A DNA stretch of 6,266 nucleotides from a candidate division SR1 bacterium (GCA_007116275.1 SKIU01000086.1:1-6266); one strand, 5' to 3'; positions 1 through 6,266 are shown, numbered from the stretch's first letter. Numbers and translations are program-made. Notes: a model not told the origin generated them from the letters alone.

Positions 1-350
1 AGGCTAGGGGCGGGGATGAAGGTGTTATTTTTCATAATTCATTGTTGCTTGGAACTTGCATCTTGTAGCTTTGAACTAATCTCATATTCCTCATACATCT
101 CCCAATAATCCATATCCCAGGTATCACTCATCTTGGAAAAATCAATCGTCGTCTCATAGGATTTATCTGCACCCAAAAATTCGTGCAATCTCTTGGTATC
201 TTTGTAGACGGCTATGATGAGCAAACCAGTCGCCATAGGATCTAATGTCCCACTATGCCCAATCTTTGTTTTTCTAGGAAATTGTCTTTTGAGCCTACGA
301 ATGACATCATAACTCGTGATTCATCATGGTTTATCGACTGCTAAGAACAT
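1..350 (-). CDS. truB: tRNA pseudouridine(55) synthase TruB, N-terminal part (3' end off the window)
   Basis: TruB isomerises U55 of the tRNA T-loop to pseudouridine. Translated with UGA as glycine, 116 codons are visible from ATG at 348-350 and the frame is still open at the left edge. Residues 6-13 read DKPGGITS, a family motif; both glycines are TGA (321-326). Residues 31-42 read GHSGTLDPMATG, the catalytic motif II, with the nucleophilic aspartate at D37. K63-S-Y65 and SDTWD (75-79) fit the next conserved blocks. A third TGA (39-41) is residue 104, after which FIPAPS resembles the family's PAPSLEE segment. Residues about 92-104 (SSKLQDASSKQQG) are low complexity and come from a repeated 30-bp DNA unit. 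The chosen start gives the usual TruB N-terminus; no Shine-Dalgarno sequence is seen. The gene diverges from the CNNM transporter. Under the standard code only a 65-codon fragment would be called. The identification is firm; the C-terminal half is not visible. Confidence 0.93.
48..77. repeat. 30-bp dispersed repeat, copy 1, inside truB
   Basis: This stretch matches 387-416 at 24 of 30 positions in the same orientation. Each copy is itself built from two related units of the type CTTGTAACTT spaced about 14 bp apart. In truB it encodes the low-complexity residues around SSKLQDASSK, placed between the conserved SDTWD block and PAPS, so it looks like a sequence expansion within the gene. Confidence 0.6.
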
Positions 351-364
351 AGTAATTTCTAAAT

Positions 365-393
365 TTTATAAAGTTGCGTTGCTTAGCTTGTAA
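365..393 (-). promoter_or_regulatory. Candidate sigma70-type promoter of truB
   Basis: On the minus strand TTACAA (388-393) is followed by a 17-bp spacer and TATAAA (365-370). Transcription would start near 358, leaving a leader of only about 8 nt before the truB ATG at 350. The -35 hexamer lies inside a copy of a repeated 30-bp unit. Pattern match only. Confidence 0.4.
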
Positions 394-416
394 CTTTTGT
401 CTTGTAACTTTCAACT
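387..416. repeat. 30-bp dispersed repeat, copy 2, upstream of truB
   Basis: The exact 10-mer CTTGTAACTT occurs at 387-396 and again at 401-410. The whole 30-bp unit matches 48-77 at 24 of 30 positions. It lies between the divergent truB and CNNM genes and overlaps the predicted -35 element of truB. Confidence 0.6.
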
Positions 417-452
417 AGAGTTCTCCTTGCAAAAATCCAGGAATTGTCTATA

Positions 453-481
453 TTGATTGCACTTTTTATTTGTAGTATACA
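453..481 (+). promoter_or_regulatory. Candidate sigma70-type promoter of the CNNM/CBS transporter
   Basis: TTGATT (453-458), a 17-bp spacer and TATACA (476-481) precede the ATG at 495. Transcription would start near 488, giving a leader of about 7 nt. This would exclude the upstream in-frame TTG at 444 as a start, because that codon lies upstream of the -35 element. Pattern match only. Confidence 0.4.
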
Positions 482-494
482 AACCAAGACACAT

Positions 495-1814
495 ATGGAC
501 CCCTTCTCGATACTATTATTTATTGTTCTTTTTATTTTATCAGGTTTTTTTTCCGGAAGTGAAATAGCGTTTATGTCTATTCCACACCACAAAATCCAGT
601 CCCTTATCAAACAAAAACTCCCAGGAGCCAGAGAGCTCAAAAAACTGAGAGACGATACAGAAAAACTCTTGATCACTATTCTGATCGGAAATAATCTCGT
701 CAATACTTTCACGGCATCCCTTGCAGCTAAAATAAGTATAGATATCGCTAAAAGTTCATGATTGGAACAAAGTTTAGCGATCTGAATTTCTACAGGTATT
801 ATTACATTACTTATTTTGATATTTGGAGAGATAACACCCAAGACATTTGCTACTCGTAATGCAGAGAGACTAGCACTTTCTATCTCCAAATTTTTTATTG
901 TATTACAATATATCCTGTATCCAGCAGTGATAGCAATAGAACTCATTACCAAACTATTCAAAGGGAAAAATCCTACTCGTACCTATATTAGCGATGAAGA
1001 GATTGTATCATTTATTGAAATGGGAGAACAGTCATGAGTCTTTGAAAAAGGAGAGTATGAAAAGATAAAAAGTATGCTCAATTTTCACGATGTTACCGCA
1101 CAAGAAGTGATGACACCAAGAATGAGTATCGAAGCTCTATCAGATGCTATTACAGTCGATGAAGCAATAAAAGAAGTACTTAATTTTTCTCATTCACGTA
1201 TTCCGGTATATCATGAATCTATAGATACGGTTAAACATATTATATCATTGAGAGAATTGATGTACTTGCAACAACTCGGAAAATGAGAAGAGAAATTAAC
1301 GAATGTATGTAGTAACGATATTATAAAAGTTCCCATCAGTAAACCAATTCATAAAATATTAGAGAATTTTAGAAATTCACGCCAACATATTGCTATTGTA
1401 ATTGATGAGTATGGGTCTATGGCAGGGATCATTACTCTTGAAGATATTGTTGAAGAAGTATTTGGTGATATACAAGATGAAACAGACGTAGAGAAAGAAA
1501 GTATTGTTCAGAAGGATAACTATTGGATTGCACAACCATATATGATGTTTGATGATTTATTAGAATGTGTTTGATTAGATTTTGATGCTATACAAGTATC
1601 AGATGAGGCATACATAGGGGAGACGTTGAGTTATTTTATTATTGATTATCTTGAAAGATTCCCAAAAGCCAATGAAGTTATATCTTTACCATTGGTATTT
1701 CATGTAGAGGATTATGAAAAAACAAAAAACACAGCTAAACACCTTAATATACAAATCCTCGATGTCTCTGATGATGCTATCCAGGAATGTAAAGTCTGGT
1801 TTGATAAAGATTAA
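495..1814 (+). CDS. CNNM/CorC-family membrane protein: DUF21, CBS pair and CorC_HlyC domain
   Basis: This 439-residue protein reads through five TGA codons (759, 783, 1035, 1284, 1572; residues 89, 97, 181, 264, 360) to TAA. Family members (CorC, HlyC or TlyC-like, MpfA, PaeA) are inner-membrane proteins linked to Mg2+/Co2+ or other divalent-cation efflux and resistance. Residues 1 to about 180 form the DUF21/CNNM domain: a hydrophobic N-terminus, then FFSGSEIAFMS, IGNNLVNT and FGEITPK, with further hydrophobic segments near 97-112 and 128-155. The first CBS motif starts near residue 206 (MTPR...SRIPVY). The second holds DEYG at 304-307, followed by LEDIVEEVFGDI. The C-terminal CorC_HlyC domain spans about 345-430. 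The length is usual for the family. ATG 495 is preferred to TTG 444 because it places the membrane segment at the N-terminus and follows a promoter-like pair; no Shine-Dalgarno sequence is seen. Substrate and direction of transport cannot be read from the sequence, and the old name hemolysin says nothing about function here. Confidence 0.93.
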
Positions 1815-1909
1815 TATATTATGTATTAGTTATGTATAAGCGTTGTATCGGTCTGGAGATCAGCTATATGTTTTTGTAAACTGATAATGAGTCACTTGAA
1901 GACTATAGC

Positions 1910-1987
1910 ATGACAACGGTATTACGCAGAGTATTGATTGTTACAATAACACTGCTAGTACTATTGTATTTGATAGCACAATGATAG
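1910..1987 (+). CDS. Possible 25-residue single-pass membrane micropeptide
   Basis: An ATG opens 25 codons ending in TAG; the last sense codon is TGA (1982-1984), read as glycine. The peptide starts MTTVLRRVLIVTIT and continues with an almost purely hydrophobic stretch to the C-terminus. Two arginines before a helix of about 16 residues would suit a one-pass membrane peptide with its N-terminus inside. A promoter-like pair, TTGTAT (1843-1848) and TATATG (1865-1870) with a 16-bp spacer, lies upstream. No clear ribosome binding site is present. So short a frame can arise by chance in AT-rich DNA. The rest of the 285-bp spacer 1815-2099 shows no RNA gene or longer frame that I can support. Confidence 0.2.
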
Positions 1988-2093
1988 AAAATAATGCAAT
2001 TACAAAAATTAAAGTGTCAAAACAGTGATATACATTAATATTAAAATAAGTCAATAAATACCTGTTTAGCTAAAATAATCCACATGTGAAAAC

Positions 2094-2113
2094 AATAGAT
2101 TAGGCTATTTTTT
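2094..2113. terminator. Weak hairpin terminator candidate between converging genes
   Basis: AATAG (2094-2098) and CTATT (2105-2109) can pair around a 6-nt loop, followed by a T-run to 2113. On the opposite strand the stem is followed by TTGTTTTC, so it might act both ways. It overlaps the TAA stop of the minus-strand gene at 2100. The 5-bp AT-rich stem is weak. Confidence 0.3.
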
Positions 2114-2492
2114 CTATAACAATAGCAAAGGATCAGAGAGACTGTTTCAGGCTTTGCGCAAGTCATCTAAATACCATAGCGTGACTGATGGTATTGCGAA
2201 GGCTATTGATGGCTATGATAATGCTATTGACCTTGTTGATGGTGCTATCTTCACGCGGATTTTCTATCGCTTGCATAGGTTGTAGTTTTTGTAAAGCTAT
2301 CTCAAAATCTATACTCCCTTCCAAATATAGATCAATAGTATACATATATTCTTCCATATCTTGTGTAATATCCATATGTTCCAATCCTTGATTTTCAATA
2401 TTTGCCAATAGATCAGCTATTGCTCAACTAATAACATGTGCTTTTTCGTTGTATAAAGGAGCTTGTGTATAACGGATTGATTCAACAGCCAT
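2100..2492 (-). CDS. Hypothetical protein, 130 residues, contains three UGA-Gly codons
   Basis: I do not recognise this protein. Read with UGA as glycine it runs from ATG (2490-2492) to TAA (2100-2102), with TGA at residues 23, 110 and 120 (2424-2426, 2163-2165, 2133-2135). It has no signal peptide and no membrane segment. Residues 16-35 and 50-75 look helical and acidic (for example MDITQDMEEYMYTIDLYLEG), and residues 85-105 form a further hydrophobic amphipathic stretch. This strand is preferred because its composition is that of a soluble protein; the plus-strand frame over the same bases is a cysteine- and leucine-rich antisense shadow. The start codon is the first in-frame ATG downstream of a promoter-like pair; there is no Shine-Dalgarno sequence. 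It diverges from another small unknown gene across 287 bp. The frame is long enough to be probable but is not proven by homology. Confidence 0.6.
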
Positions 2493-2529
2493 AGGGGAGT
2501 GGTGATAAATATAAAGGTTAGAAACAGCT

Positions 2530-2558
2530 TATATATGTTTGTACAATAATGATTGTAA
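2530..2558 (-). promoter_or_regulatory. Candidate promoter of the minus-strand hypothetical gene
   Basis: On the minus strand TTACAA (2553-2558), a 17-bp spacer and TATATA (2530-2535) precede the ATG at 2492 by about 38 bp. The same -35 hexamer and spacer length are seen upstream of truB. The spacer contains the palindrome TTGTACAA. Pattern match only. Confidence 0.4.
2539..2546. promoter_or_regulatory. Palindrome TTGTACAA, copy 1 (operator candidate)
   Basis: A perfect 8-bp dyad sits between the -35 and -10 elements of the minus-strand promoter. The only other copy I found in the window is at the start site of the divergent plus-strand promoter. No regulator gene is identified. Confidence 0.25.
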
Positions 2559-2710
2559 TCAGACGCATATGTTTTCGCAAAAAAATAGCCACAAAATACG
2601 ATAGTGATAACCAATACATATCAACTCATCATCAAAAACAACAAAAGTCTATACACAATATGTATTTTCTCTATTTGTATAGTCGAATCGAGGAGGATAT
2701 GCTTGGTATT

Positions 2711-2739
2711 TTGTATTACTATGCTATGGTGTGTATAAT
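2711..2739 (+). promoter_or_regulatory. Near-consensus sigma70 promoter of the plus-strand hypothetical gene
   Basis: TTGTAT (2711-2716), a 17-bp spacer and a perfect TATAAT (2734-2739) predict a start near 2746, about 34 nt before the ATG at 2780. This is the best promoter match in the window and supports the 2780 start over longer in-frame alternatives. Confidence 0.6.
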
Positions 2740-2743
2740 AATG

Positions 2744-2751
2744 TTGTACAA
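2744..2751. promoter_or_regulatory. Palindrome TTGTACAA, copy 2 (operator candidate)
   Basis: The same perfect dyad as at 2539-2546 lies over the predicted transcription start, just downstream of TATAAT (2734-2739). A protein bound here would block initiation. The role is inferred from position only. Confidence 0.25.
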
Positions 2752-2779
2752 AAAGATTTTTATTCTTTCTCTTACAACA

Positions 2780-3244
2780 ATGGACAATACAACTCCTTCT
2801 ATGAATCCACAAGGACTCAATGCTATCAAAGCATCTTTAACCAAGATCAACAAAATCTGTGATGCGCTGATCGCAGTTTTGGATAGATCACCAGAAATGG
2901 TTTCTCATTACACAGCAACATCTGCTGGTAAATTCGACGCTACTGATGATAATGAACTCAATGTCGATGTTATTATCAGAGGATTGAATGTTATGGATAA
3001 GCATCTGGATAATATCATTACCGCACTCAAAACACAAACATTGTACGAGAATAATTACAATCCAAACCAAAAAAATGCTGCATCACTCGTAGAAGCATTA
3101 CAGTACAAACGAGATGTACTAGCATCCAAAAGAAGAGCAAGTGGGTTTTTAGATAGCACCTTTGCTTTTCGTTTCAACGAACTCACCAGCAAAATAGATG
3201 CTATCTACAACAAACTCCCTCTCTACACCCAAAAAGCAGCCTAA
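2780..3244 (+). CDS. Hypothetical protein, 154 residues, predicted helical and soluble
   Basis: I do not recognise this protein. It runs from ATG (2780) to TAA (3242-3244) with no in-frame TGA. It has no signal peptide or membrane segment. The sequence looks mostly alpha-helical: about 12-37 (GLNAIKASLTKINKICDALI), 58-82 (acidic start, then VIIRGLNVMDKHLDNIITAL), 95-115 and 130-150. Leucine and isoleucine spacing suggests a small helical bundle or self-associating protein. The frame is open upstream to an ATG at 2549, and an ATG at 2699 has AGGAGG (2691-2696) only 2 nt before it, too close for a normal Shine-Dalgarno. I prefer 2780 because a near-consensus promoter lies between those codons and it, and because the upstream translation is low-quality hydrophobic sequence. 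It is followed within 25 bp by a strong terminator, so it is probably transcribed alone. Confidence 0.75.
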   Translation: MDNTTPSMNPQGLNAIKASLTKINKICDALIAVLDRSPEMVSHYTATSAGKFDATDDNELNVDVIIRGLNVMDKHLDNIITALKTQTLYENNYNPNQKNAASLVEALQYKRDVLASKRRASGFLDSTFAFRFNELTSKIDAIYNKLPLYTQKAA

Positions 3245-3259
3245 ATTTCTCTCTCCAAT

Positions 3260-3289
3260 AAAAAAAGTCTCCAATAAGGAGGCTTTTTT
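3260..3289. terminator. Bidirectional intrinsic terminator between converging genes
   Basis: AGTCTCC (3266-3272) pairs with GGAGGCT (3278-3284) around the loop AATAA; one pair is a T-G wobble. A T-run follows to 3289, and a seven-A run (3260-3266) precedes the stem, giving a T-run on the minus strand as well. It lies 22 bp after the plus-strand stop and about 20 bp after the minus-strand ATPase stop. The segment TCTCCAATAA is repeated at 3252-3261 and 3268-3277, so a second, longer-range pairing with the same 3' arm is possible. Confidence 0.85.
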
Positions 3290-3309
3290 ATTTATTGAAT
3301 AAATGTATT

Positions 3310-6266
3310 TTATTTCTGACTCCATACCACTTTCTTTTCTCCTTTGATCATCTTAAACTCTTTGGCTGTTACTTCTATCTGATCGCCGATAGTAAAATAC
3401 TTTTTCCAGTCAACGCCCTCAGGGACTTGGATAGCTTTCTTATGTAATAGTCACTCCACACCTTTGACGGTAACAAATATCCCATAATTATAGATAAGTT
3501 TCACATAGCCAGTATATTTCTCTCCAAGAGTAATATCTTTTATAGAAAATTTTTTATGTTGTCATCATGTCATCCCGACTGAAGTGGAGGGATTTCATTT
3601 TTTTTGAGATTTCTCCACTGCGTTCGCTTTGCTCACTGCGGTCGAAATGACAGCTTTTTTGTTTTTTTCTTCATTATCTAATACATTGATGTTTGGTACA
3701 AAGAGTAGTGATGTTCCAGATTTAGCTTGTTCTTTGATTTTCTCTTTGTCGCCGACTAAGATCATCAGTGGATCACCTTTCCCATCTTTGAGTGTTCCGT
3801 GATTATAAATCTTGATGCCACCCATATCTTTGAGGAAGTAGGCATCTGCATCAATATGCTTGATACTACGATACCATACAGCTTTGTGTTTGCGCATCTT
3901 CGTATCAAAAACAATCGCATCAGGTTGTTTCCCATTGATTGCATATTGATCAAAAAGGATCATATTTTCTTCAATAAAAGGATTTTGGAGATTAACTATT
4001 TCATCGTTTGCTACACCAAGTGCCTCAAATTCAGCTTTGGCAACAACCTTTTCCTGTGGTGAGTATTTTTTCTTATTCCAGGCATCCATAAGTTTTTCAA
4101 GTGAAGATCTTTCTTGCGCGTATCTTTGTCTGGATTGTTTGAGTATTTTATCTCTGAGTTCTATCGATCATGCAGGAGTATCCAGTGGCATCGTCTTCAT
4201 GCTGAAGGGATCAGAACTTATACCATCGATCATAAGCTTAGTGTAGGCCGTAAACCTCGGCAATGAGATGATATCGTTTTCACTGACGAGTCCTTTAAAT
4301 TGTGATGACATGATCGACGCGTCATCATGACCGAGCGTAAAGGATATGATAGTTCATATATTTCCAAAAATTGCATCTTTGATCTCAGGAAGAAGCTGAC
4401 TGGTAAATTGGTTGGCAACAATCAGTGATAGTTTATATTTTCTCGCCTCTGAAAGTATCGTCGTAAATGATGTCGTTGCAAAGTTTTGGAATTCATCAAT
4501 ATACAGATAAAAATCTTTTCTTTGATTATATCCCGTATCAGCTCTCGACATAGCATCGATTTGAAACTTCGTCACCAACAATGATCCAATCATCGCAGCA
4601 TTATCTTCACCGATTTGTCCTTTAGATAGATTGATGAGGATAATTTTCCCCTCATCCATTGCTTTTCTGAGGTTGAGTTTGCTATTTGGTTGCCCAAAAA
4701 TATTTCTTACAATACTCGATGAAAGAAATTGTCCAATCTTATTGGTAATAGGTGCAATAGCTTCTTCTCTCTGTCTTGGTTGTCGCGTAAGAAATTCATT
4801 TTTCCAAAACTTGAGTACAAGTGGATCCTTGATATATCAGATAACTTCATCTCTAAATGCATCATCCACCAATATTCTCAAAATATGCATCAATGTCGCG
4901 TTAGGATATTCTACGACTGACAAGAGCACATTTCTCAGAATATATTCTAGTCTCGGTCATCGACTATGCGCAAATAATCTATAAAATGCCGATACTACTC
5001 ACGAAACGATACGATTTTTTTCTTCTTCACTATCATACTGCAAGAGATTAAACCCTATAGGATACCCTGTATCAGCCACATCAAAAAGTACGACATCATT
5101 GATTCTTTCTGTGGGGATATGTTCTAAGACGGTCTCAACCAGATCGCCATGCGGATCAAGTAAGGCAAGTCCATTACCAGAGAGCATATCACTTTTTACC
5201 ATATTGGAGATGAAGGTAGATTTACCAGTACCAGTTTTACCGACAATATATACATGCCTGAGTTTATCTTCTTTTCTTATTCAAAATTCTATTTTTTCTG
5301 CTCTATAGTCAGTTTTCCCCAAGATAGTTAAATCATCCAGATCGCTGTTATCAGGAGTAGAGAGATTAGTCGGGTAGGGGAGTTTTCTATACAGTGTATA
5401 TTCCAATCATTTGCTATAGTTAGCTTTGGTTGGTATATGAAAGAAATTAACTGCTTGACTATAAGACACGGGAATAAGTTTGGAACGTGATTGTATTTTT
5501 ACTTTTCCATCACTACTAAAAGGAGCAAATGCAGTCTTAACACTGCTTGCTATTTGTTTTGTGGATACAGTATCCGCATCATGGATCGCAAATCCAAGGG
5601 AGACAAACATAGTCGGATCATCATTTGGCTTCTCTTGTTTGCCAGTACCATAATCATCATCTTCGTCATCACGTCCAGATGATATATAGCCATATCATTT
5701 TTTCCCATATTTCCACAAAAAGGAAAAAATATTAAACTTCTTCTCAAAACGATAAGTAACCATAATATCTAAGGTCGTCGGTTTTGGAATATCAGCATAC
5801 AGGGCAATAATATCCGTCATAGGATCCATATAACTCCCATCTTTGGTAAACGATTCTTTGCTTTTTACTTGTTTGGGGTTTTTGTAATAGATATGCTGTA
5901 TCTGTGATGGAGTTGGGATAGGATCAATAAGCTCGAGGTCAGACGTAGGATAATTTGCGTAAAAAGTGTTTTGAAAATAATTACGAAAATCTTTGGGGAC
6001 TTTGGCGTACATTTTGATAGATTGTTGGTTTCATCTGATGAGAAAAGTCATCTCTTTCCTTTTAAGAGAGACCATATTTTTGAGTATTGTATCTCGATGA
6101 TTGACTCATTGTTCATTCTCTCTAAATGGTTTGATAAGAAAAAATTGGTCATCAGTATCTACCATAGATACTGTTGTATTTTCTGTATCCTCGCTATCGT
6201 CTTGTTTGTTACCATTGTTATCCATATAGAGCATATAGCGAGCAAACCTTTCTGCAGAGTCAAGAA
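3310..6266 (-). CDS. VirD4/TraG-like type IV secretion ATPase with C-terminal S1 RNA-binding domain (5' end off the window)
   Basis: A single frame of 984 visible residues runs from the right edge to TAA (3310-3312), passing 14 TGA codons, the first at 6106-6108 and the last at 3451-3453. VirD4/TraG proteins are hexameric membrane-linked ATPases that move DNA or protein through type IV systems. Visible residues 1-50 are acidic and low complexity. Residues 55-320 form an N-terminal region with an acidic linker near 190-212. Walker A is GKTGTGKST at 342-350, followed by ALLDPHGDLV. GPRLEYILRN starts at residue 436, its first glycine being TGA. Walker B is FYLYIDE (585-591), followed by the TraM-recognition-like stretch with ANQ at about 617-619. 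Residues 699-730 look like coiled coil. Residues 731-870 are unrecognised. Residues 872-899 are encoded by a palindromic repeat. Residues 909-984 are an S1/OB fold (YTGYVKLIYNYGIFVTVKGV, then GLLHKKA). No other secretion genes are visible. The ATPase and S1 assignments are firm; the transported substrate is unknown. A TraC- or HerA-like ATPase is a less likely alternative. Confidence 0.9.
3569..3651. repeat. Imperfect palindromic repeat element inside the ATPase gene
   Basis: The left arm (3569-3596) begins GTCATCCCGACTGAAGTGGA and the right arm (3606-3651) reads on the opposite strand GTCATTTCGACCGCAGTGAG and onward to AGTGGAGAAATCTC. The outer ends pair over about 11 bp with two wobbles (GTCATTTCGAC with GTCGGGATGAC), and AGTGGAG pairs with CTCCACT further in. 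The right arm carries a longer inner segment with two GCAGTG copies. The element is richer in GC than its flanks. It is translated as residues 872-899 of the ATPase, between a lysine-rich stretch and the S1 domain, and contains one in-frame TGA (3595-3597). It resembles small REP or MITE-type dispersed repeats. No target-site duplication is clear and no second copy is in the window. Confidence 0.75.

Noticed and set aside
444..494. In-frame TTG at 444 as an earlier start for the CNNM protein
   Set aside because: It would add 17 residues ahead of the normal N-terminal membrane segment and lies upstream of the predicted promoter; ATG 495 fits the family better.
383..961. Minus-strand open frame of 192 codons opposite the CNNM gene
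   Set aside because: It overlaps the well-supported transporter on the other strand, has shadow-like composition and matches no family I know; it is an antisense artefact.
2081..2088. Palindrome CACATGTG in the spacer after the CNNM gene
   Set aside because: It is a single short dyad with no promoter or second copy nearby; no function can be supported.
2188..2391. Plus-strand hydrophobic, cysteine-rich frame opposite the small minus-strand gene
   Set aside because: Its composition is typical of an antisense reading of a soluble acidic protein, and it has no start signal.
2549..2779. N-terminal extension of the 154-residue protein, including ATG 2699 with AGGAGG just before it
   Set aside because: The Shine-Dalgarno-like sequence is only 2 nt from the ATG, and a near-consensus promoter between 2711 and 2739 would place these codons upstream of the transcript start.
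2780..3244. Absence of UGA codons as a sign of recent transfer of this gene
   Set aside because: The protein has only about four glycines, so having none encoded by UGA is not informative.
3310..6266. A degraded pseudogene with many stop codons
   Set aside because: All interruptions are TGA, never TAA or TAG, the frame never shifts, and several TGAs sit at conserved glycines; this is codon reassignment, not decay.
1..6266. UGA as tryptophan (code 4)
   Set aside because: TGA falls at glycine positions of conserved motifs, while tryptophan is encoded by TGG, for example in truB DTWDMDYWE and in the ATPase.

Overview
This window is AT-rich bacterial DNA that reads sensibly only if UGA is a sense codon. 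Four long reading frames (truB, a CNNM/CBS transporter, a small hypothetical gene and a very large ATPase gene) are each cut by TGA under the standard code but run on in the same frame to TAA. I count 25 in-frame TGA codons in them. Several fall where the protein family has glycine, for example DKPGGITS of TruB and GPRLEYILRN of the ATPase, while TGG still serves for tryptophan. This is genetic code 25 (UGA = Gly), known from Gracilibacteria (BD1-5/GN02) and Absconditabacteria (SR1) of the Candidate Phyla Radiation. The window does not decide between the two groups.

Layout, left to right. (1) truB, minus strand, 1-350, 3' end beyond the left edge. (2) A divergent intergenic region, 351-494, with a promoter-like pair for each direction and a 30-bp repeat that also occurs inside truB. 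(3) A CNNM/DUF21 + CBS-pair + CorC_HlyC membrane protein, plus strand, 495-1814. (4) A spacer, 1815-2099, with one possible 25-codon membrane micro-ORF and a weak hairpin. (5) Two small divergent genes of unknown function, 2100-2492 minus and 2780-3244 plus. Their shared 287-bp upstream region has a near-consensus promoter and two copies of the palindrome TTGTACAA. (6) A strong bidirectional terminator, about 3260-3289, between converging genes. (7) One giant minus-strand gene, 3310-6266, 5' end beyond the right edge. It encodes a VirD4/TraG-like type IV secretion or conjugation ATPase with a coiled coil, an unrecognised region and a C-terminal S1 RNA-binding domain.

The most unusual points are in the last gene: an S1/OB-fold domain fused to a DNA-pumping-type ATPase, and an imperfect palindromic repeat (3569-3651) lying in frame in the linker before S1. 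That repeat contains a TGA in its own reading frame, so it can be translated here only because of the altered code. TruB (tRNA modification) and the CNNM transporter (probable divalent-cation homeostasis) are ordinary housekeeping functions. The two small genes and the ATPase do not form an obvious shared pathway. The ATPase may belong to a type IV pilus-like, DNA-uptake or conjugation apparatus, but no partner genes are visible.
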